From CAVRUD01 sp963724285 (GTDB lineage Bacteria; Chloroflexota; Chloroflexia; Thermomicrobiales; UBA6265), in NCBI GenBank assembly GCA_963724285.1, contig CAVRUD010000019.1:62001-126000 (forward strand): a stretch of DNA of 64,000 nucleotides. Reading direction: 5' to 3'. Positions 8,249 to 17,378 of this stretch are shown piece after piece (position 1 is the stretch's first letter; every line of letters starts with the position of its first letter). The notes under the pieces were generated by a model that had not been told where the DNA came from, searched no databases, and saw nothing but the letters and a program-made list of their open reading frames with translations. Position numbers and translations under genes: made by a program.

Positions 8249-10612
8249 TTAGGCGAGGCCGAGACGGACCGCTTCGACCGAGGCGGCCGCCCTGGTCGCC
8301 ACGTCGAGCTTGGCGAGGATGGAGGCGACATGCTTTGAGACTGTGCGCCGGGAGACGAACAACGCGTCGCCGATCTCGCGGTCCGACATCCCCGTCGCAA
8401 CCAACCGCAGCACGTCGATCTCGCGGGGAGAAAGCCCTCTCATCGCCGCTGCGCTCGACGCGGCGGACCACGGAGGCGATGTGGGGAGCATGAGTGTCGC
8501 CACCGATTGCACCTCGATGGCCGCCTCCTCGAGGGAGAGTGATTGGCCGGCCGACCACGCCGCTGCGAACCCGTCCTCGCCAAGAGCGGCGCGGGCAGCC
8601 GCGATCATCCGATCGATGATGCGCTGATCGACCGACCGGGCAGGGACGCCGATTCGCTCCCGGATCGCGGCAGCGGCCGCCAGGAGACGGGCCGCGCGCT
8701 CGGTTTCCCCGGCTGCGGCCACGAGACCGGCAACCCCCGGGAGCCCTTCGGCAATCAACCAATCGTCGATCAACGGATCGGCCAACTCGACAAACTGGCG
8801 GTAGGCATCCAGCGCCCGGCCGAGATCCCCCGCCTCCAGGGACGACCAGCCGACGGATTGCAGGGCCTTAGCAACATGAAAGGGTCCGCCGCACTCGCGC
8901 CAGCCGACCAGCGCTTCCTCGCGGTAGCTGACCGATCGAGCCAGGTCGCCCTGAGCCAGCGCGACAACCCCCAGATGGTGTGACGCCGCCGCCACATTCC
9001 AGACATCGCCGATTTCCCGGGCGATACCGAGGGCTTCTTCGAGATGACCCCGGGCGCGTTCCGGATCGTCGTCGCCGATGGCCACGCTGCCGAGGCCGCG
9101 CAAGGTGGCCGCCACGTTCTGGCGATCACCTTGCTCGCGAAAGAGCGCCAGGGCGCGCTCGTAGTAGGTCCGCGCGGCCGGGCGGTCGTCCAGGATATCG
9201 GCGATGTTCCCTGCCGCGGAGAGCACGTCCGCCAGTGCCGCCGGCGACCGCTCGGCCTCTGGGTGAGCCACCAGTGAGCGGATGCGGTCAAGCCCTTCCC
9301 TGCCCAGACCTGGCATCGCCCAGATCCAGCCCAGCGCCCCCATCAGACGCAGCGCCGGGTCGATCTGATCGCGCTCCTGGAGCCAACTGAGCGCGGCGCG
9401 GATGTTGCCGAGGTCCGCCTCAATCCGTTCGACCCACTCCAGTTGGTCCGGCCCGCTCAGTTCGGCCCCGCCTAGCTCGGCAAACCGAACGAACGCGGCG
9501 GCGTGCCCATCCCGGGTGGCGTCGGATTCGCCCGCTGCCTCGAGTTGTTCAAGACCGAACTCCCGCAGGGTTTCCAGCATCGCGAAGCGCGGTTCTCCGC
9601 CGGTCCCGTCCAGCTGCCGCAGCAAGCTCGAAGCGACGAGCGAAGCGATCCCGTCGAGGATATCGAGCCCTACATCGCCCGCGAACGATGCCACCTGCCC
9701 CGCGATCTCGATCGTGAACCCGCCGACAAACACGGCGAGCCAGCGGAACAGCATCTGCTCGGGCGGGGAGAGGAGATCGTAGCTCCAGGCGATTGCGCCC
9801 CGCATCGTCTGCTGGCGGGTGGGCAGGTCGCGGGCGCCTCCGGTCAGGAGAGGCAGCAGACGGTCCAACCTCGCAAGCAACGCGGGCGGCGGCAGCACGG
9901 CAACGCGAGACGCAGCTAATTCGATCGCCAGGGGCAATCCGTCGACGCGCCGGCAAATCGCGGCCACGACCGGCGCATCCCGCGGCCCCACGGCAAAGTT
10001 CGACTTCACCGCCTGCGCCCGGTCGACGAAGAGGCGGACCGCCTCTGCCGCGAGCGTCACATCGGGGTCGGCGGCCGGTAGCGGCAAGATGCCGTCGGGC
10101 AGGTCCGGTACGCCAAGGGGAGGAACGGCGACCGTGCGCTCGCCCGAGATGCGCAGCACCGCCCGGCTGGTCACCAGCGCCTTGACCAATGGGCAGGCGA
10201 CCAGGATTTCGGTCACCACGGGCGCGGCCGTGACCACGTGCTCGAAGTTGTCGAGGACCAGCAGCACGCGGCGCTCGGCCATGCTGGCGGCCAGGCGACC
10301 GACAATCGGGGCGTCGTCGGGGCCCGGCGCCCCCACCTCCCGCGCGATCGTCGCCCCGACGAGATCGGGGTCCTCGATCGCGGCCAAAGCGACAACGACG
10401 ATCCCGTCCGGAAAGTGATCGGCGACCTCAGGGGCGACGCGAAGGGCAAGCCGCGTCTTGCCGACGCCTCCGGTGCCGGTCAGGGTGAGCAACCGGACGT
10501 CCTCGCGGCAGAGCAACTCCGCGACCGACGCAATCAGGGCGTCCCGGCCAACGAACGGGGTAAGCGTCGCCGGTGCGAAAATCCCACGCTCGTGTGATGG
10601 ATGCAGCGACAT
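8249..10612 (-). CDS. LuxR-type regulator with N-terminal ATPase and TPR-like repeats
   Basis: 787 residues, complete. It opens with the TPFVGRDALIASVAELL segment that precedes the P-loop in this family, then Walker A GTGGVGKT (46-53) and Walker B RVLLVLDNFEHV (about 114-125). LPLAIELAASRVAVLPP and GAIAWSYDLLSPPE follow as in NB-ARC-like ATPases. The middle (about 390-680) is helical repeats with TPR-like sequences such as ARTYYERALALFREQGD and ARGHLEEALGIAREIGD. The C-terminus is a LuxR helix-turn-helix (LSPREIDVLRLVATGMSDRE; SRRTVSKHVASILAKL). Likely an ATP-dependent transcriptional switch with unknown inducer. It is not visibly in an operon; a small DUF6176-like gene lies downstream on the same strand. 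Confidence 0.9.
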   Translation of the reverse strand: MSLHPSHERGIFAPATLTPFVGRDALIASVAELLCREDVRLLTLTGTGGVGKTRLALRVAPEVADHFPDGIVVVALAAIEDPDLVGATIAREVGAPGPDDAPIVGRLAASMAERRVLLVLDNFEHVVTAAPVVTEILVACPLVKALVTSRAVLRISGERTVAVPPLGVPDLPDGILPLPAADPDVTLAAEAVRLFVDRAQAVKSNFAVGPRDAPVVAAICRRVDGLPLAIELAASRVAVLPPPALLARLDRLLPLLTGGARDLPTRQQTMRGAIAWSYDLLSPPEQMLFRWLAVFVGGFTIEIAGQVASFAGDVGLDILDGIASLVASSLLRQLDGTGGEPRFAMLETLREFGLEQLEAAGESDATRDGHAAAFVRFAELGGAELSGPDQLEWVERIEADLGNIRAALSWLQERDQIDPALRLMGALGWIWAMPGLGREGLDRIRSLVAHPEAERSPAALADVLSAAGNIADILDDRPAARTYYERALALFREQGDRQNVAATLRGLGSVAIGDDDPERARGHLEEALGIAREIGDVWNVAAASHHLGVVALAQGDLARSVSYREEALVGWRECGGPFHVAKALQSVGWSSLEAGDLGRALDAYRQFVELADPLIDDWLIAEGLPGVAGLVAAAGETERAARLLAAAAAIRERIGVPARSVDQRIIDRMIAAARAALGEDGFAAAWSAGQSLSLEEAAIEVQSVATLMLPTSPPWSAASSAAAMRGLSPREIDVLRLVATGMSDREIGDALFVSRRTVSKHVASILAKLDVATRAAASVEAVRLGLA

Positions 10613-11082
10613 GAAGCTCTGCGCCCCTGCCGTAACGGCGACAGTCCAACGTGCAGCGTCCTCCCAATTCTATGGCGGACATTCCTCCAGAGCACACGGC
10701 ATCGGGTGCGCGTCGGAACCACTGCATATAGCAGGCCGACACGGATCAAGCGCCGCCTAACCCGGCGAAGTCAGGCGTGCCGTATCTGGGGACCGGCAGC
10801 ATCTGATGGCGAACGCACGTTATGAGGATTCGTCGTCACCGCATACGCGGCGATGCCCCGACGCATCGACACCGGTGTCGGTCAGGACGGCAATGAAGTT
10901 CGGAGTCTGGGCGAAAGTGGGAACCTCGGCCCGCACGTCCTGGCCGGGGTTCGCGCGGAGGCCATCGAAGGCGCCTGCCGCCTCTCAGCATTGGCAACGG
11001 TCAACGGCTGGAGCCTTCGCCACACTCCTGGCCCAGACTCCGGTCGTGTGGAGGCAGGCAGGAAATCGAAGGAGAACGGGCC

Positions 11083-11132
11083 TTGACAGCCTCTAAGCAC
11101 AATGATAGTTAATTGACCTGCAAGCGCTTTCA
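11083..11132 (+). promoter_or_regulatory. Putative promoter with LacI-type operator
   Basis: A perfect -35 hexamer TTGACA (11083-11088) is followed by an AT-rich patch ATGATAGTTAATTG; candidate -10 boxes are TAGTTA (17-nt spacing) or GTTAAT (19-nt). Immediately downstream, TGCAAGCGCTTTCA (11119-11132) carries the AAGCGCTT core palindrome bound by many LacI/GalR regulators. Its position over the initial transcribed region would suit repression, presumably by the LacI protein encoded next. Confidence 0.5.
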
Positions 11133-11182
11133 CATCGTCGGAGCAAAGAGTACACGACGATTTCGCCTTGAGCAGCGAAACA

Positions 11183-11196
11183 TGATAGCGCTTGCT
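11183..11196 (+). promoter_or_regulatory. Second AGCGCT LacI-type half-palindrome
   Basis: TGATAGCGCTTGCT contains the same AGCGCT centre, 65 bp after the first site, which is close to a whole number of helical turns. Together the pair could support looping or cooperative autoregulation. Confidence 0.35.
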
Positions 11197-11242
11197 TACT
11201 TTCTGCATTGGAGCCCGTACTGGTCCTCAACGGGGAGACCTC

Positions 11243-12274
11243 GTGACCACTATCCGGCCCGGCGAACGCACGACGATCGAAGACGTGGCCCGGGAAGCCG
11301 ACGTGTCATACGCCACGGTCTCGCGCGTGATCAACTCCAAGGGATACGTCAGCGTAGAGACGCGAGAGCGCGTCCTGGCGGCCGTCGAGCGCACCGGCTA
11401 CGTGGTCAATCGTCAGGCGCAGGGACTGGCGCGGGGCCGCTCCCAGGTCGTCAGCCTGGTCGTACCCGGTCTCGATTCGAGCTACATCGGCGAAATCGTG
11501 CGCGGCATCGACGAGGTGCTTGCCGCGGTCTCCTACGACCTGATGCTCTATACGACCCACCACCGAAAGCATCGGGAATCGGCGTTCGTGGCGACGGTCA
11601 CCGCCGGGCTGTCGGATGGGCTCCTCCTCGTGTTGCCGTCGGACCCGGGCGCCTACCTCGAAAACTTCCGGCGGCATGCATTCCCCTGCGTCTTGATCGA
11701 TCACCGGGGGTTCGGCGACGGCGGTCCCTCGGTCGGAGCGACCAACCAGCAAGGCGGCTACGACGCGACCGCCTATTTGATCGGGCTTGGCCACCGGCGG
11801 ATTGGCTGCATCACCGGCAATCTCGAAATGGGCTGCGCGGTGGACCGGCTGGACGGCTACCGGGCCGCCCTTGCCTCCTTCGGGATACCCCATGACCAGG
11901 ACCTGGAGCGCGCCGGCGATTTTCACCAGCCGCGAGCGTACGAGTGCGCCCGAGAACTGCTTGGCCTGCCCGACCCACCCACCGCGATCTTCGCCGCCAA
12001 TGACGTGTCCGCCTTCGGGGTCATGGAAGCCATCCGCGACAGCGGCCGTCGGATCGCCGACGACGTCTCCGTCGTCGGCTTCGACGACATCCCGACGGCA
12101 TCGAGCGTCCATCCGCCCCTGACCACGGTCCGCCAGCCCCTGGTCGAGATGGGCGCGAGCGCCACGCGGATGCTCCTGGAGATGATCAAGGATCCCTCCC
12201 ATCCGGGCGAACGCATCACCCTGCCGACCTCCCTGGTTATTCGCGACACCTGTCGCTCGCCGGGAGGTGCTTAG
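11243..12274 (+). CDS. LacI-family transcriptional regulator
   Basis: 343 residues. The N-terminal LacI helix-turn-helix is clear (TTIEDVAREADVSYATVSRV, followed by INSKGYVSVETRERVLAAVE), with the hinge helix near residues 50-60, then a periplasmic-binding-protein-like sensor domain including SLVVPGLDSSYIGEIVRGI, the DHRGFGDGG turn, GHRRIGCITGN and the C-terminal SVVGFDDIPTASSVHPPLTT signature. The GTG at 11243 follows GGGGAGA and gives a normal LacI start; a longer TTG start would add a non-homologous tail. It precedes a sugar ABC transporter and has operator-like palindromes in its own leader, so it most likely controls the operon 12424-15597 and itself in response to a carbohydrate. Confidence 0.9.
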   Translation: MTTIRPGERTTIEDVAREADVSYATVSRVINSKGYVSVETRERVLAAVERTGYVVNRQAQGLARGRSQVVSLVVPGLDSSYIGEIVRGIDEVLAAVSYDLMLYTTHHRKHRESAFVATVTAGLSDGLLLVLPSDPGAYLENFRRHAFPCVLIDHRGFGDGGPSVGATNQQGGYDATAYLIGLGHRRIGCITGNLEMGCAVDRLDGYRAALASFGIPHDQDLERAGDFHQPRAYECARELLGLPDPPTAIFAANDVSAFGVMEAIRDSGRRIADDVSVVGFDDIPTASSVHPPLTTVRQPLVEMGASATRMLLEMIKDPSHPGERITLPTSLVIRDTCRSPGGA

Positions 12275-12423
12275 GGCGAACCGGGACGTTCTCTGTTGGA
12301 AGAAAGGCGATGGGATCGGTGCCGGCGGCGGCTATTCCTTCGCACCGTAGTGCGGTTCCTGGACACCGGGACGGAGTCGTTCCGGGTTGCGGTTGGTCAG
12401 ATCGATGGAGGGAGACCAGAGCC

Positions 12424-13710
12424 ATGCGCGCGACACGTCGACAGTTCGTGGTGGGGACATCCGCGGCGGCGGCAGCCGTGGCATTACGGCGGGGCTCGGT
12501 AGGCGCCCAGGACGCGGAGACGATCCGCTGGTGGCACATCGTCACCGATGAGGCGAAAAAGGCCACCCTGCAGGGCCTGGCCGACGAGTTCGCCGCGGCC
12601 AATCCGGGAGTGACCATCGAGATCACCGTCCTCGAAAACGAGGCGTTCAAGACCAAGCTGGCGACGGCAATGCAGGGGGGCGATCCGCCGGACGTCTTCC
12701 AGAGCTGGGGCGGGGGCGTGCTCTACCAGTACGCCCAGGCCGAGCTGGTGCGTGACATCACCGAGCACCTCGCCACCGACGGCTGGGGCGAGACGTTCAA
12801 CCAGGCCGCGCTCGGGCTCTACGCCAGCGACGGCAAGAACTACGGTGTGCCGTGGAACGTCGGCATGGTCGGGGTCTGGTACAACAAGGCGCATTTTGCT
12901 CAGGCGGGGATCGAGACCGTCCCGACGACCTGGACCCAGTTCCTGGAAGCGGTCTCCGCGCTGAAAGCCGCCGGGATCACGCCGATTGCAGTCGGCGGGA
13001 AGGACAAGTGGCCGGCGCACTACATCTGGGTCTACCTGGCGATCCGAAACGGGGGCCAGGCGGCGTTTGAGGCGGCCTACTCGCGGGAGGGCTCGTTCAC
13101 GGATCCGCCGTTCGTCAAGGCCGGCGAGGACATGAAGCAGTTGATCGACCTGGAGCCGTTCCAGGAGGGGTTCCTGGGGGCGACCTTCCCCGATGAGTCG
13201 GCCCTGATGGGGAACGGCAAGGCGGCGATGGAGGTCATGGGGCAGTGGGCGCCGAACTCTCAGGTCGAGCAGTCCGACAACGGCACGGGCCTGGGCGATG
13301 ACCTCGGCTTCTTCACCTTCCCGATGGTCGAGGGCGGCGCGGGCGATCCGAACGACGCCATGGGCGGCTGCGACGGCTACGCGATCGGGGTCAACGCGCC
13401 CGACGCCGCCATCGAGTTCGTCCGCCATCTGACCAGCCTTGACGTGCAGACGATGCTCGCGTCGGAGGGGATCGCGGTGCTGCCCGTGGTCAACGGTGCC
13501 GACGAGGCGATCACCGATCCGAACCTGGTCGGGGTGAAGGAGAGCCTGGCGAAGGCCCAATACCTCCAGCTCTACTACGACCAGTATTTGCCGCCAGCGG
13601 TCGGCGCGACGGTCAATGACGCGGTCCAGGCGCTGATGGCCGGCACGGCGTCCCCCGAGGACGTGGCCGAGATGATCGAAGCCTCCGCGGAGCAGGAGCT
13701 GGCCTCCTAA
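12424..13710 (+). CDS. Extracellular sugar-binding protein of an ABC transporter
   Basis: 428 residues. A Tat-type signal (RRQFVVG at residues 5-11, then an alanine-rich core and GAQDA cleavage region) precedes a family 1 solute-binding fold: IRWWHIVTDEAKK, ANPGVTIEITVLENEAFKTK, the GGDPPDVFQSWGGG pocket strand, GVPWNVGMVGVWYNK and GKAAMEVMGQWAPN. The protein is exported folded and would capture an oligosaccharide or sugar derivative for the permeases encoded next. The ATG at 12424 has GGAGGGA upstream; a longer frame from 12310 is not needed. A 60-nt gap separates it from the first permease gene. Confidence 0.9.
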   Translation: MRATRRQFVVGTSAAAAAVALRRGSVGAQDAETIRWWHIVTDEAKKATLQGLADEFAAANPGVTIEITVLENEAFKTKLATAMQGGDPPDVFQSWGGGVLYQYAQAELVRDITEHLATDGWGETFNQAALGLYASDGKNYGVPWNVGMVGVWYNKAHFAQAGIETVPTTWTQFLEAVSALKAAGITPIAVGGKDKWPAHYIWVYLAIRNGGQAAFEAAYSREGSFTDPPFVKAGEDMKQLIDLEPFQEGFLGATFPDESALMGNGKAAMEVMGQWAPNSQVEQSDNGTGLGDDLGFFTFPMVEGGAGDPNDAMGGCDGYAIGVNAPDAAIEFVRHLTSLDVQTMLASEGIAVLPVVNGADEAITDPNLVGVKESLAKAQYLQLYYDQYLPPAVGATVNDAVQALMAGTASPEDVAEMIEASAEQELAS

Positions 13711-13770
13711 CGAGCGAACGAGACCGCGGCGCGCCGTTCCCGGTGCACCGCGGTCTGCGCGGAGATCGCA

Positions 13771-14715
13771 ATGCGCACGTTCACGGCAACCGGGTCGATG
13801 ACCGGGGCGCGGCTCGCCGGGCGCGGCCGGCGCGACTACCGCCGGATGGCCACGATCCTGGTCTTTCTGCTGCCAACGGCGGCGGTCTACGCCCTCTTCG
13901 TCATCTTCCCCCTGGTTCAGGCCAGTTACTACGGCCTCTTCAAGTGGAACGGGCTCGGGCCGCTCGACGACTACGTTGGCCTCGACAATTTTTCCCGGGT
14001 CCTCCGCGACGAGGTCTTTCGCCGGGCACTGTGGCACAACCTCGTCATCCTCGGCCTGTCGCTCGCGATCCAGTTGCCGCTCGCGCTCGGGCTGGCGCTG
14101 GCGCTGGGTCGACGGATGCGGGGCCGGGCGTTTTTCCGCACCGTCTTCTTCCTCCCATTCGTCCTCTCGGAGGTCGTCACCGGGGTCGTCTGGTCCTTCC
14201 TCTATCATCCCGATTCCGGCATCAACAACCTGCTCAGCAGCATCTTCCCGGGATATGAGCGGCACGGCTGGCTCGGGGACACCCGCACCGTCTTGCTGGC
14301 CGTCTTCGTGGTGATGATCTGGAAGTACCTCGGCTTCCACTTCGTGCTGTATGTGGCCGGGCTGCAAAACATTCCCCGCGATCTAGAGGAGGCGGCCCGG
14401 ATCGACGGCGCATCTTCACTGCGCGTCGTGTGGGACATCACGATCCCTCTTCTGGGCCCGACGATCCGGCTCTCGATCTTCCTGTCCGCGCTCGGATCGC
14501 TCCAGTACTTCGACCTGATCTGGGTGATGACGAACGGCGGACCGGTCAATGCCAGTGAGACGATGGCGACCTACATGTACAAGTTCGGCTTCCAGCGCTT
14601 TGCCCTGGGGTACGGCGCGGCCGTCTCCGTGGTGATCTTCGTCATCTGCTTCGGGTTCGCCCTGGCTTACCAGTCGCTGGTCATGCGGCGCGATTACGCA
14701 CACCCGATCAATTAG
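13771..14715 (+). CDS. Carbohydrate ABC permease, MalF/UgpA type
   Basis: 314 residues with six membrane helices. The cytoplasmic EAA loop that docks the ATPase is visible as EEAARIDGASSLRVVWDITI-PLL near residue 205. The first helix (TILVFLLPTAAVYALFVIFP) and the YYGLFKWNGLGPLDDYVGL periplasmic loop are typical of MalF-like subunits. It should pair with the next gene product to form the membrane channel. No ATP-binding subunit is encoded nearby, so a shared MsmK/UgpC-like ATPase elsewhere in the genome is presumed. Confidence 0.9.
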   Translation: MRTFTATGSMTGARLAGRGRRDYRRMATILVFLLPTAAVYALFVIFPLVQASYYGLFKWNGLGPLDDYVGLDNFSRVLRDEVFRRALWHNLVILGLSLAIQLPLALGLALALGRRMRGRAFFRTVFFLPFVLSEVVTGVVWSFLYHPDSGINNLLSSIFPGYERHGWLGDTRTVLLAVFVVMIWKYLGFHFVLYVAGLQNIPRDLEEAARIDGASSLRVVWDITIPLLGPTIRLSIFLSALGSLQYFDLIWVMTNGGPVNASETMATYMYKFGFQRFALGYGAAVSVVIFVICFGFALAYQSLVMRRDYAHPIN

Positions 14716-14721
14716 GCGGCA

Positions 14722-15597
14722 ATGGATAGGAGTCAAGCGGTGGCGGCAGTACCGGAGATCAGACCACGATCGGGGACACTCCGTATCGGCCTGGGGATGC
14801 GCTATGTCGTCTGCGTAATAGCCGCGCTCCTGATCCTCGTGCCGCTCCTGGTCGCGGTCGCGGGCGGGTTCAAGGAGAACGGCCAACTGCTCGCCCACCC
14901 CTTCTCGCTGCCTAGCCCCTTCTTGACGGAGAACTACACCGACATCCTGGGCGCGCGCGACTTCTGGCGGCAAACCGCCAACAGCCTGCTGGTCATGATC
15001 GGGACGACCTTCCTTGTGCTGGCCCTGTCCAGTTCGGCGGCCTTCGTCTTCGCGCGGATGCCGTTCAAGGGCCGTGATTTCGTCACCACGTTTTTCACCC
15101 TTGGGCTGCTCTTTCCCGCCACGATCGCGATCCTGCCGCTCTACCTCCTAGTGCGGCGCCTGGGGCTGGTCGACACCCTCTGGGGGATCATCCTGCCCCA
15201 GGTGGCGTTCGCGCTGCCGGTCAGCGTCCTGATCCTGCGCAACTTCTTCCTGTCGGTACCGGCCGAACTCGAGGACGCGGCCTATGTCGACGGCGCCTCA
15301 TCGTTCGAGTTCTTTCGCCGGATCTTGCTCCCGCTTGCCCGGCCCGGTCTCTCGGCCGTGGCGGTCCTGACGATGGTCACGAGCTGGAACGCGTTCTTCT
15401 TGCCGCTGGTCGTCCTCAACAGCGACACGAAGTGGACGCTGCCGCTGGGAGTCATGCAGTTTCAGGGGCAATTCGGTACCGACTACGGCAAGGTCCTCGC
15501 CTACGTCTCGATCGCGATGGTCCCCGCAGTCGTCTTCTATCTCTTCGCCGAGCGGCAGATCATCACCGGGTTGACGTCCGGCGCAGTCAAGGGCTAG
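14722..15597 (+). CDS. Carbohydrate ABC permease, MalG type
   Basis: 291 residues and six membrane helices, starting six bases after the previous stop (translational coupling likely). The EAA motif reads LEDAAYVDGASSFEFFRRIL-LPLARPG, and the C-terminal FLFAERQIITGLTSGAVKG ending is the hallmark of MalG-like permeases. Together with the two preceding genes it completes the membrane and binding parts of a sugar importer without its own ATPase. Confidence 0.9.
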   Translation: MDRSQAVAAVPEIRPRSGTLRIGLGMRYVVCVIAALLILVPLLVAVAGGFKENGQLLAHPFSLPSPFLTENYTDILGARDFWRQTANSLLVMIGTTFLVLALSSSAAFVFARMPFKGRDFVTTFFTLGLLFPATIAILPLYLLVRRLGLVDTLWGIILPQVAFALPVSVLILRNFFLSVPAELEDAAYVDGASSFEFFRRILLPLARPGLSAVAVLTMVTSWNAFFLPLVVLNSDTKWTLPLGVMQFQGQFGTDYGKVLAYVSIAMVPAVVFYLFAERQIITGLTSGAVKG

Positions 15598-15642
15598 GTC
15601 GGTGTCAATCGTGATTCGCCTGTTTCAGGTCCAGACTGTCTT

Positions 15643-15731
15643 GTAGGGGCAACCGCTTGCGGTGCCCAGTTCCCAACATGGGGCGTCACGGAGTGCGACC
15701 GGGCAGGGCAAGCCCTGCCCCTACCAGGTGG
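15643..15731. repeat. Dispersed intergenic repeat, copy 1
   Basis: The sequence contains CGCTTGCGGTGCCC followed about 50 nt later by the palindrome GGGCAGGGCAAGCCCTGCCC. The same two blocks in the same order recur at 26538-26628. It sits between two gene ends and has no coding capacity. Its spread and palindromic end suggest a REP-like or MITE-like element. Confidence 0.65.
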
Positions 15732-15746
15732 CGATTCTCCTTCGGT

Positions 15747-16532
15747 TCAGTCCGCCCGACCTCCCCGCGCGTCCCGCCAGGCGATGAGCTTGCGCAGCGG
15801 CGTGAGGTCGTAGTCGGGGCCTTTCGCGTCGCAGATGAAGTGGGTTATTCCCGCGTCGAGGTACTCGTCCAGCTTGTCGAGCTGCGGACCGAAGATCTGG
15901 GCTGATCGCTCGATCTCCTTGGGGTCGCGGCCGACCTTCGCGCACCACTCGTCCAGGACCCGGTTCTTGTGGGCCAGCACCTCCGGCTCGGCCTGTCCGT
16001 TCCAGATCGTGGCGTACTGGGCGACGATCCGCAGAGTGACCTTTTCGCCACCGCCACCGATTAGGATCGGCATCGGGTTACGCACAGGACCCGGGTTTAG
16101 CTTGGCGAGGCGGTCGATGATCACGGGCATTTCGCGGTCGAGGTCGCGGAGGCGCGACGCCGCGGTTCCGAACTCGTATCCGTACTCCTCGTAGTCGCGC
16201 TGGTTCCAGCCGCTCCCGACGCCGAGGATGAAGCGGCCGCCGGAGATGTGGTCGAGCGTCCGGGACATGTCGGCCAGCAAGTTAGGGTTGCGATAACCGA
16301 TCGCAGCGACGAGACAGCCGATTTCGACCCGTTCCGTGACCTCGGCCATCGCCCCGAGCGCGGTCCAATTATCGTGGTGAGCGCCGTTGAGATCGCCCGA
16401 GAGCGGAAAGAAGTGGTCCCAGTTGAAGAGGGTGTCGGCGCCGGAAGCATCCACCTCCTGCCACGCCCGGCGGATCTGCTGGTAGGTCGCGTGCTGCTGG
16501 GTGATCTGGATCCCGACACGGATGGCGGTCAA
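15747..16532 (-). CDS. LLM-class F420-dependent oxidoreductase (TIGR03560-like)
   Basis: 261 residues. Luciferase-like barrel signatures are IRVGIQITQQHATYQQI, DTLFNWDHFFPLSGD, VEIGCLVAAIGYRNPNLLA, FILGVGSGWNQRDYEEYGYE and MPILIGGGGEKVTLR. It is a paralogue of 3383-4222, with the same predicted coenzyme F420 or flavin chemistry and an unknown substrate. The TTG at 16532 is preferred because GAAAGGA lies about nine bases upstream and homology begins there; the ATG at 16601 would add 23 residues of non-conserved sequence. It converges with the upstream sugar ABC operon. Confidence 0.85.
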   Translation of the reverse strand: MTAIRVGIQITQQHATYQQIRRAWQEVDASGADTLFNWDHFFPLSGDLNGAHHDNWTALGAMAEVTERVEIGCLVAAIGYRNPNLLADMSRTLDHISGGRFILGVGSGWNQRDYEEYGYEFGTAASRLRDLDREMPVIIDRLAKLNPGPVRNPMPILIGGGGEKVTLRIVAQYATIWNGQAEPEVLAHKNRVLDEWCAKVGRDPKEIERSAQIFGPQLDKLDEYLDAGITHFICDAKGPDYDLTPLRKLIAWRDARGGRAD

Positions 16533-16597
16533 GGGAGGCGTCCTTTCGCTGGGTGGATGAACGGATGGCGACATCGGGATCATAGCCTTCTCACCGC

Positions 16598-17191
16598 TCA
16601 CCCGCGAACGGCGACAATTCCACCGCCCCTCCGGCTACTCCCGCACACCGTCAGGCTGATAGCCTGGAGGCAATCCCACGTGTACTCGACTTCTTTCGAG
16701 GTCCGATCCGCCGATCGCGATCGTCTGGCTTTGCCCGGCTCTGCCGCCCATCCGCTCGTAAAACCCCCGCGACGGGTTGTCGGCTAACACCCAGAGTGTG
16801 AGCCGCTCGGCGCCGAGGTCGCCCAGGCCGCCGACTACCGCCGCGAAGAGCGCCCGGCCGAGGCCGTGCCGGTGCCATGCCCGGAAGAACGTACAGCGTC
16901 AATGAGTTCACCGACGCGCGGTGAACCAGCGTCTGGAGCGGCGAACCCGCTGGCGAACCCGACGATTTCCTCCCTGGGAACCTCCGCGACAAAGGCGACC
17001 TGGCGAGCCGCGTCAGGCGAGAGGACCCGCTCCCACATGGCCTGGCGACCATCGTAGGAGAGGGACGCGAGGTACTCGGTTGGGACGATGCCGGCGTAGG
17101 CCTCGCGCCACGCGTCGACGTGAACGCGAGCGATCCCATGCTCGTCACCAATCCTGGCGCGGCGGACGACGGGAATGTCTATGGGTGTCAT
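16598..17191 (-). pseudogene. GNAT-family acetyltransferase, multiply frameshifted
   Basis: The first part (from the ATG at 17191) reads as a GNAT N-terminus: VRRARIGDEHGIARVHVDAW, REAYAGIVP and VAFVAEVPREEIVGFASG. The frame then changes at least three times: to LYVLPG near 16895, to HRHGLGRALFAAVVGGLGDL (the acetyl-CoA-binding R-G-x-G-R/A loop) near 16875, and near 16690-16705 to EVEYTWDCLQA, the expected C-terminal strand. Concatenated, the pieces make a complete acetyltransferase, including ERLTLWVLADNPSRGFYERM. As written it encodes no functional enzyme. Shifts of this kind recur in this window, so sequencing error is an alternative to true decay. Confidence 0.75.
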
Positions 17192-17281
17192 CGCACATCT
17201 CACCGCATCTCGAGCCACCCGACCGTGAGATTCCGGATGGGCCTACGTTCAGATCATATTCCGCGGTCGTCCAAACGAACA

Positions 17282-17309
17282 GGAGGGGTTGGCATCGGCC
17301 AACCCCTCC
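17282..17309 (-). terminator. Hairpin terminator after the FAD oxidase gene
   Basis: GGAGGGGTTGG and CCAACCCCTCC form an 11-bp stem with a six-base loop; on the minus strand it is followed by the moderately T-rich TGTTCGTTT. It lies 70 nt beyond the stop of the FAD-dependent oxidase gene. Confidence 0.55.
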
Positions 17310-17378
17310 CAAGTCACGTTGCGTTGTCGCGATCCCGTCGAGCGGGGCTCGTCAAACGTCCATCGACGGTTCCTGGAA

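Larger units (their letters stand above)
10613..11242. other. 630-bp intergenic region; leader of the LacI operon at its 3' end
   Basis: The first 450 bp show no credible gene: frames here are short, arginine-rich and without ribosome binding sites. The last 160 bp hold a promoter-like TTGACA (11083-11088) and two AGCGCT palindromes that look like LacI-family operators (listed separately). Confidence 0.55.
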
